Notes under the pieces: model-generated
Told to the model about the DNA's origin: nothing
The model's input: only the letters and a program-made list of their open reading frames with translations
Database searches by the model: none
NCBI GenBank assembly: GCA_021635425.1
Contig: JAJWOJ010000141.1
Span: 1 to 5,869, forward strand
DNA: 5,869 nucleotides
Reading direction: 5' to 3'
From: Clostridiales bacterium
Lineage (GTDB): Bacteria; Bacillota; Clostridia; Christensenellales; Borkfalkiaceae
In this document: positions 5,762 through 5,869 of the stretch, in pieces
How the letters are laid out: each line of letters opens with the position of its first letter
Numbering within the stretch: position 1 is the stretch's first letter
Position numbers and translations under genes: made by a program

Positions 5762-5869
5762 CACATTCAGCATAATAAAACAACAAGAAGTGCTTAATTT
5801 TAAAGTTTTTACAAACTAAATATACTAAATCAAGGTGAAATTCTAAGTTCACTACGAGCGGCTTAGGGG
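5762..5869. other. AT-rich non-coding tail with no supported gene
   Basis: No ORF with a start and RBS is apparent on either strand. There is an isolated TATACT (5821-5826) without a good -35 box, and a short dyad GTGAA (5835-5839) / TTCAC (5848-5852). The sequence may be the element's flank or a leader for a gene beyond the window. Confidence 0.4.

Noticed and set aside
5798..5826. Promoter with TATACT at 5821-5826
   Set aside because: The best -35 candidate at 17-base spacing (TTTTAA) matches only three of six consensus positions, and no gene follows within the window.
1..5869. CRISPR array, tRNA or rRNA genes, insertion-sequence ends
   Set aside because: No regularly spaced repeats, cloverleaf-like sequence, rRNA motifs or terminal inverted repeats were seen on reading both strands.

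Overview
This window looks like the replication/recombination core of an integrative mobile element from a moderately AT-rich Bacillota genome, probably a clostridial lineage. That assignment rests on strong AGGAG-type ribosome binding sites, tightly packed same-strand genes, TTG start candidates and the protein families present; it is inferred, since no search was run. All supported genes are on the + strand.

Layout. Positions 1-77 hold a near-consensus sigma-70-type promoter and a leader that can fold over a ribosome binding site. Positions 78/196-1869 encode a DUF927-family AAA+-like ATPase/helicase with clear Walker A and B motifs. Its N-terminus reads open back to position 88 but is out of frame with the obvious ATG at 78. 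An unrecognised 104-residue protein (1874-2188) follows, then a 55-residue ORF (2206-2373) containing a strong hairpin, then a 25-codon ORF (2360-2437) with a good RBS. The first large serine recombinase (2406-3909) is split by a frame disruption inside its zinc ribbon. After a 153-base gap with a possible promoter comes a second, intact large serine recombinase (4063-5670). The last 199 bases (5671-5869) carry no convincing gene but have nested dyads that could be a terminator and/or attachment site.

How the genes may work together. A DUF927 helicase, small proteins and a tandem pair of large serine recombinases is the arrangement of the staphylococcal cassette chromosome core (cch helicase, small ORF, ccrA, ccrB). 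The recombinases would integrate and excise the element, and the helicase would unwind or replicate the excised circle. This is an analogy of gene order and family, not proven orthology.

The most notable anomaly is that three places show the same kind of +1 reading-frame offset: the helicase N-terminus, the N-terminus of recombinase 1, and the zinc ribbon of recombinase 1. In each, removing one A from a short A-run (A5, A4, A4) restores a sensible protein. Sequencing or assembly error, element decay and programmed frameshifting all remain possible.
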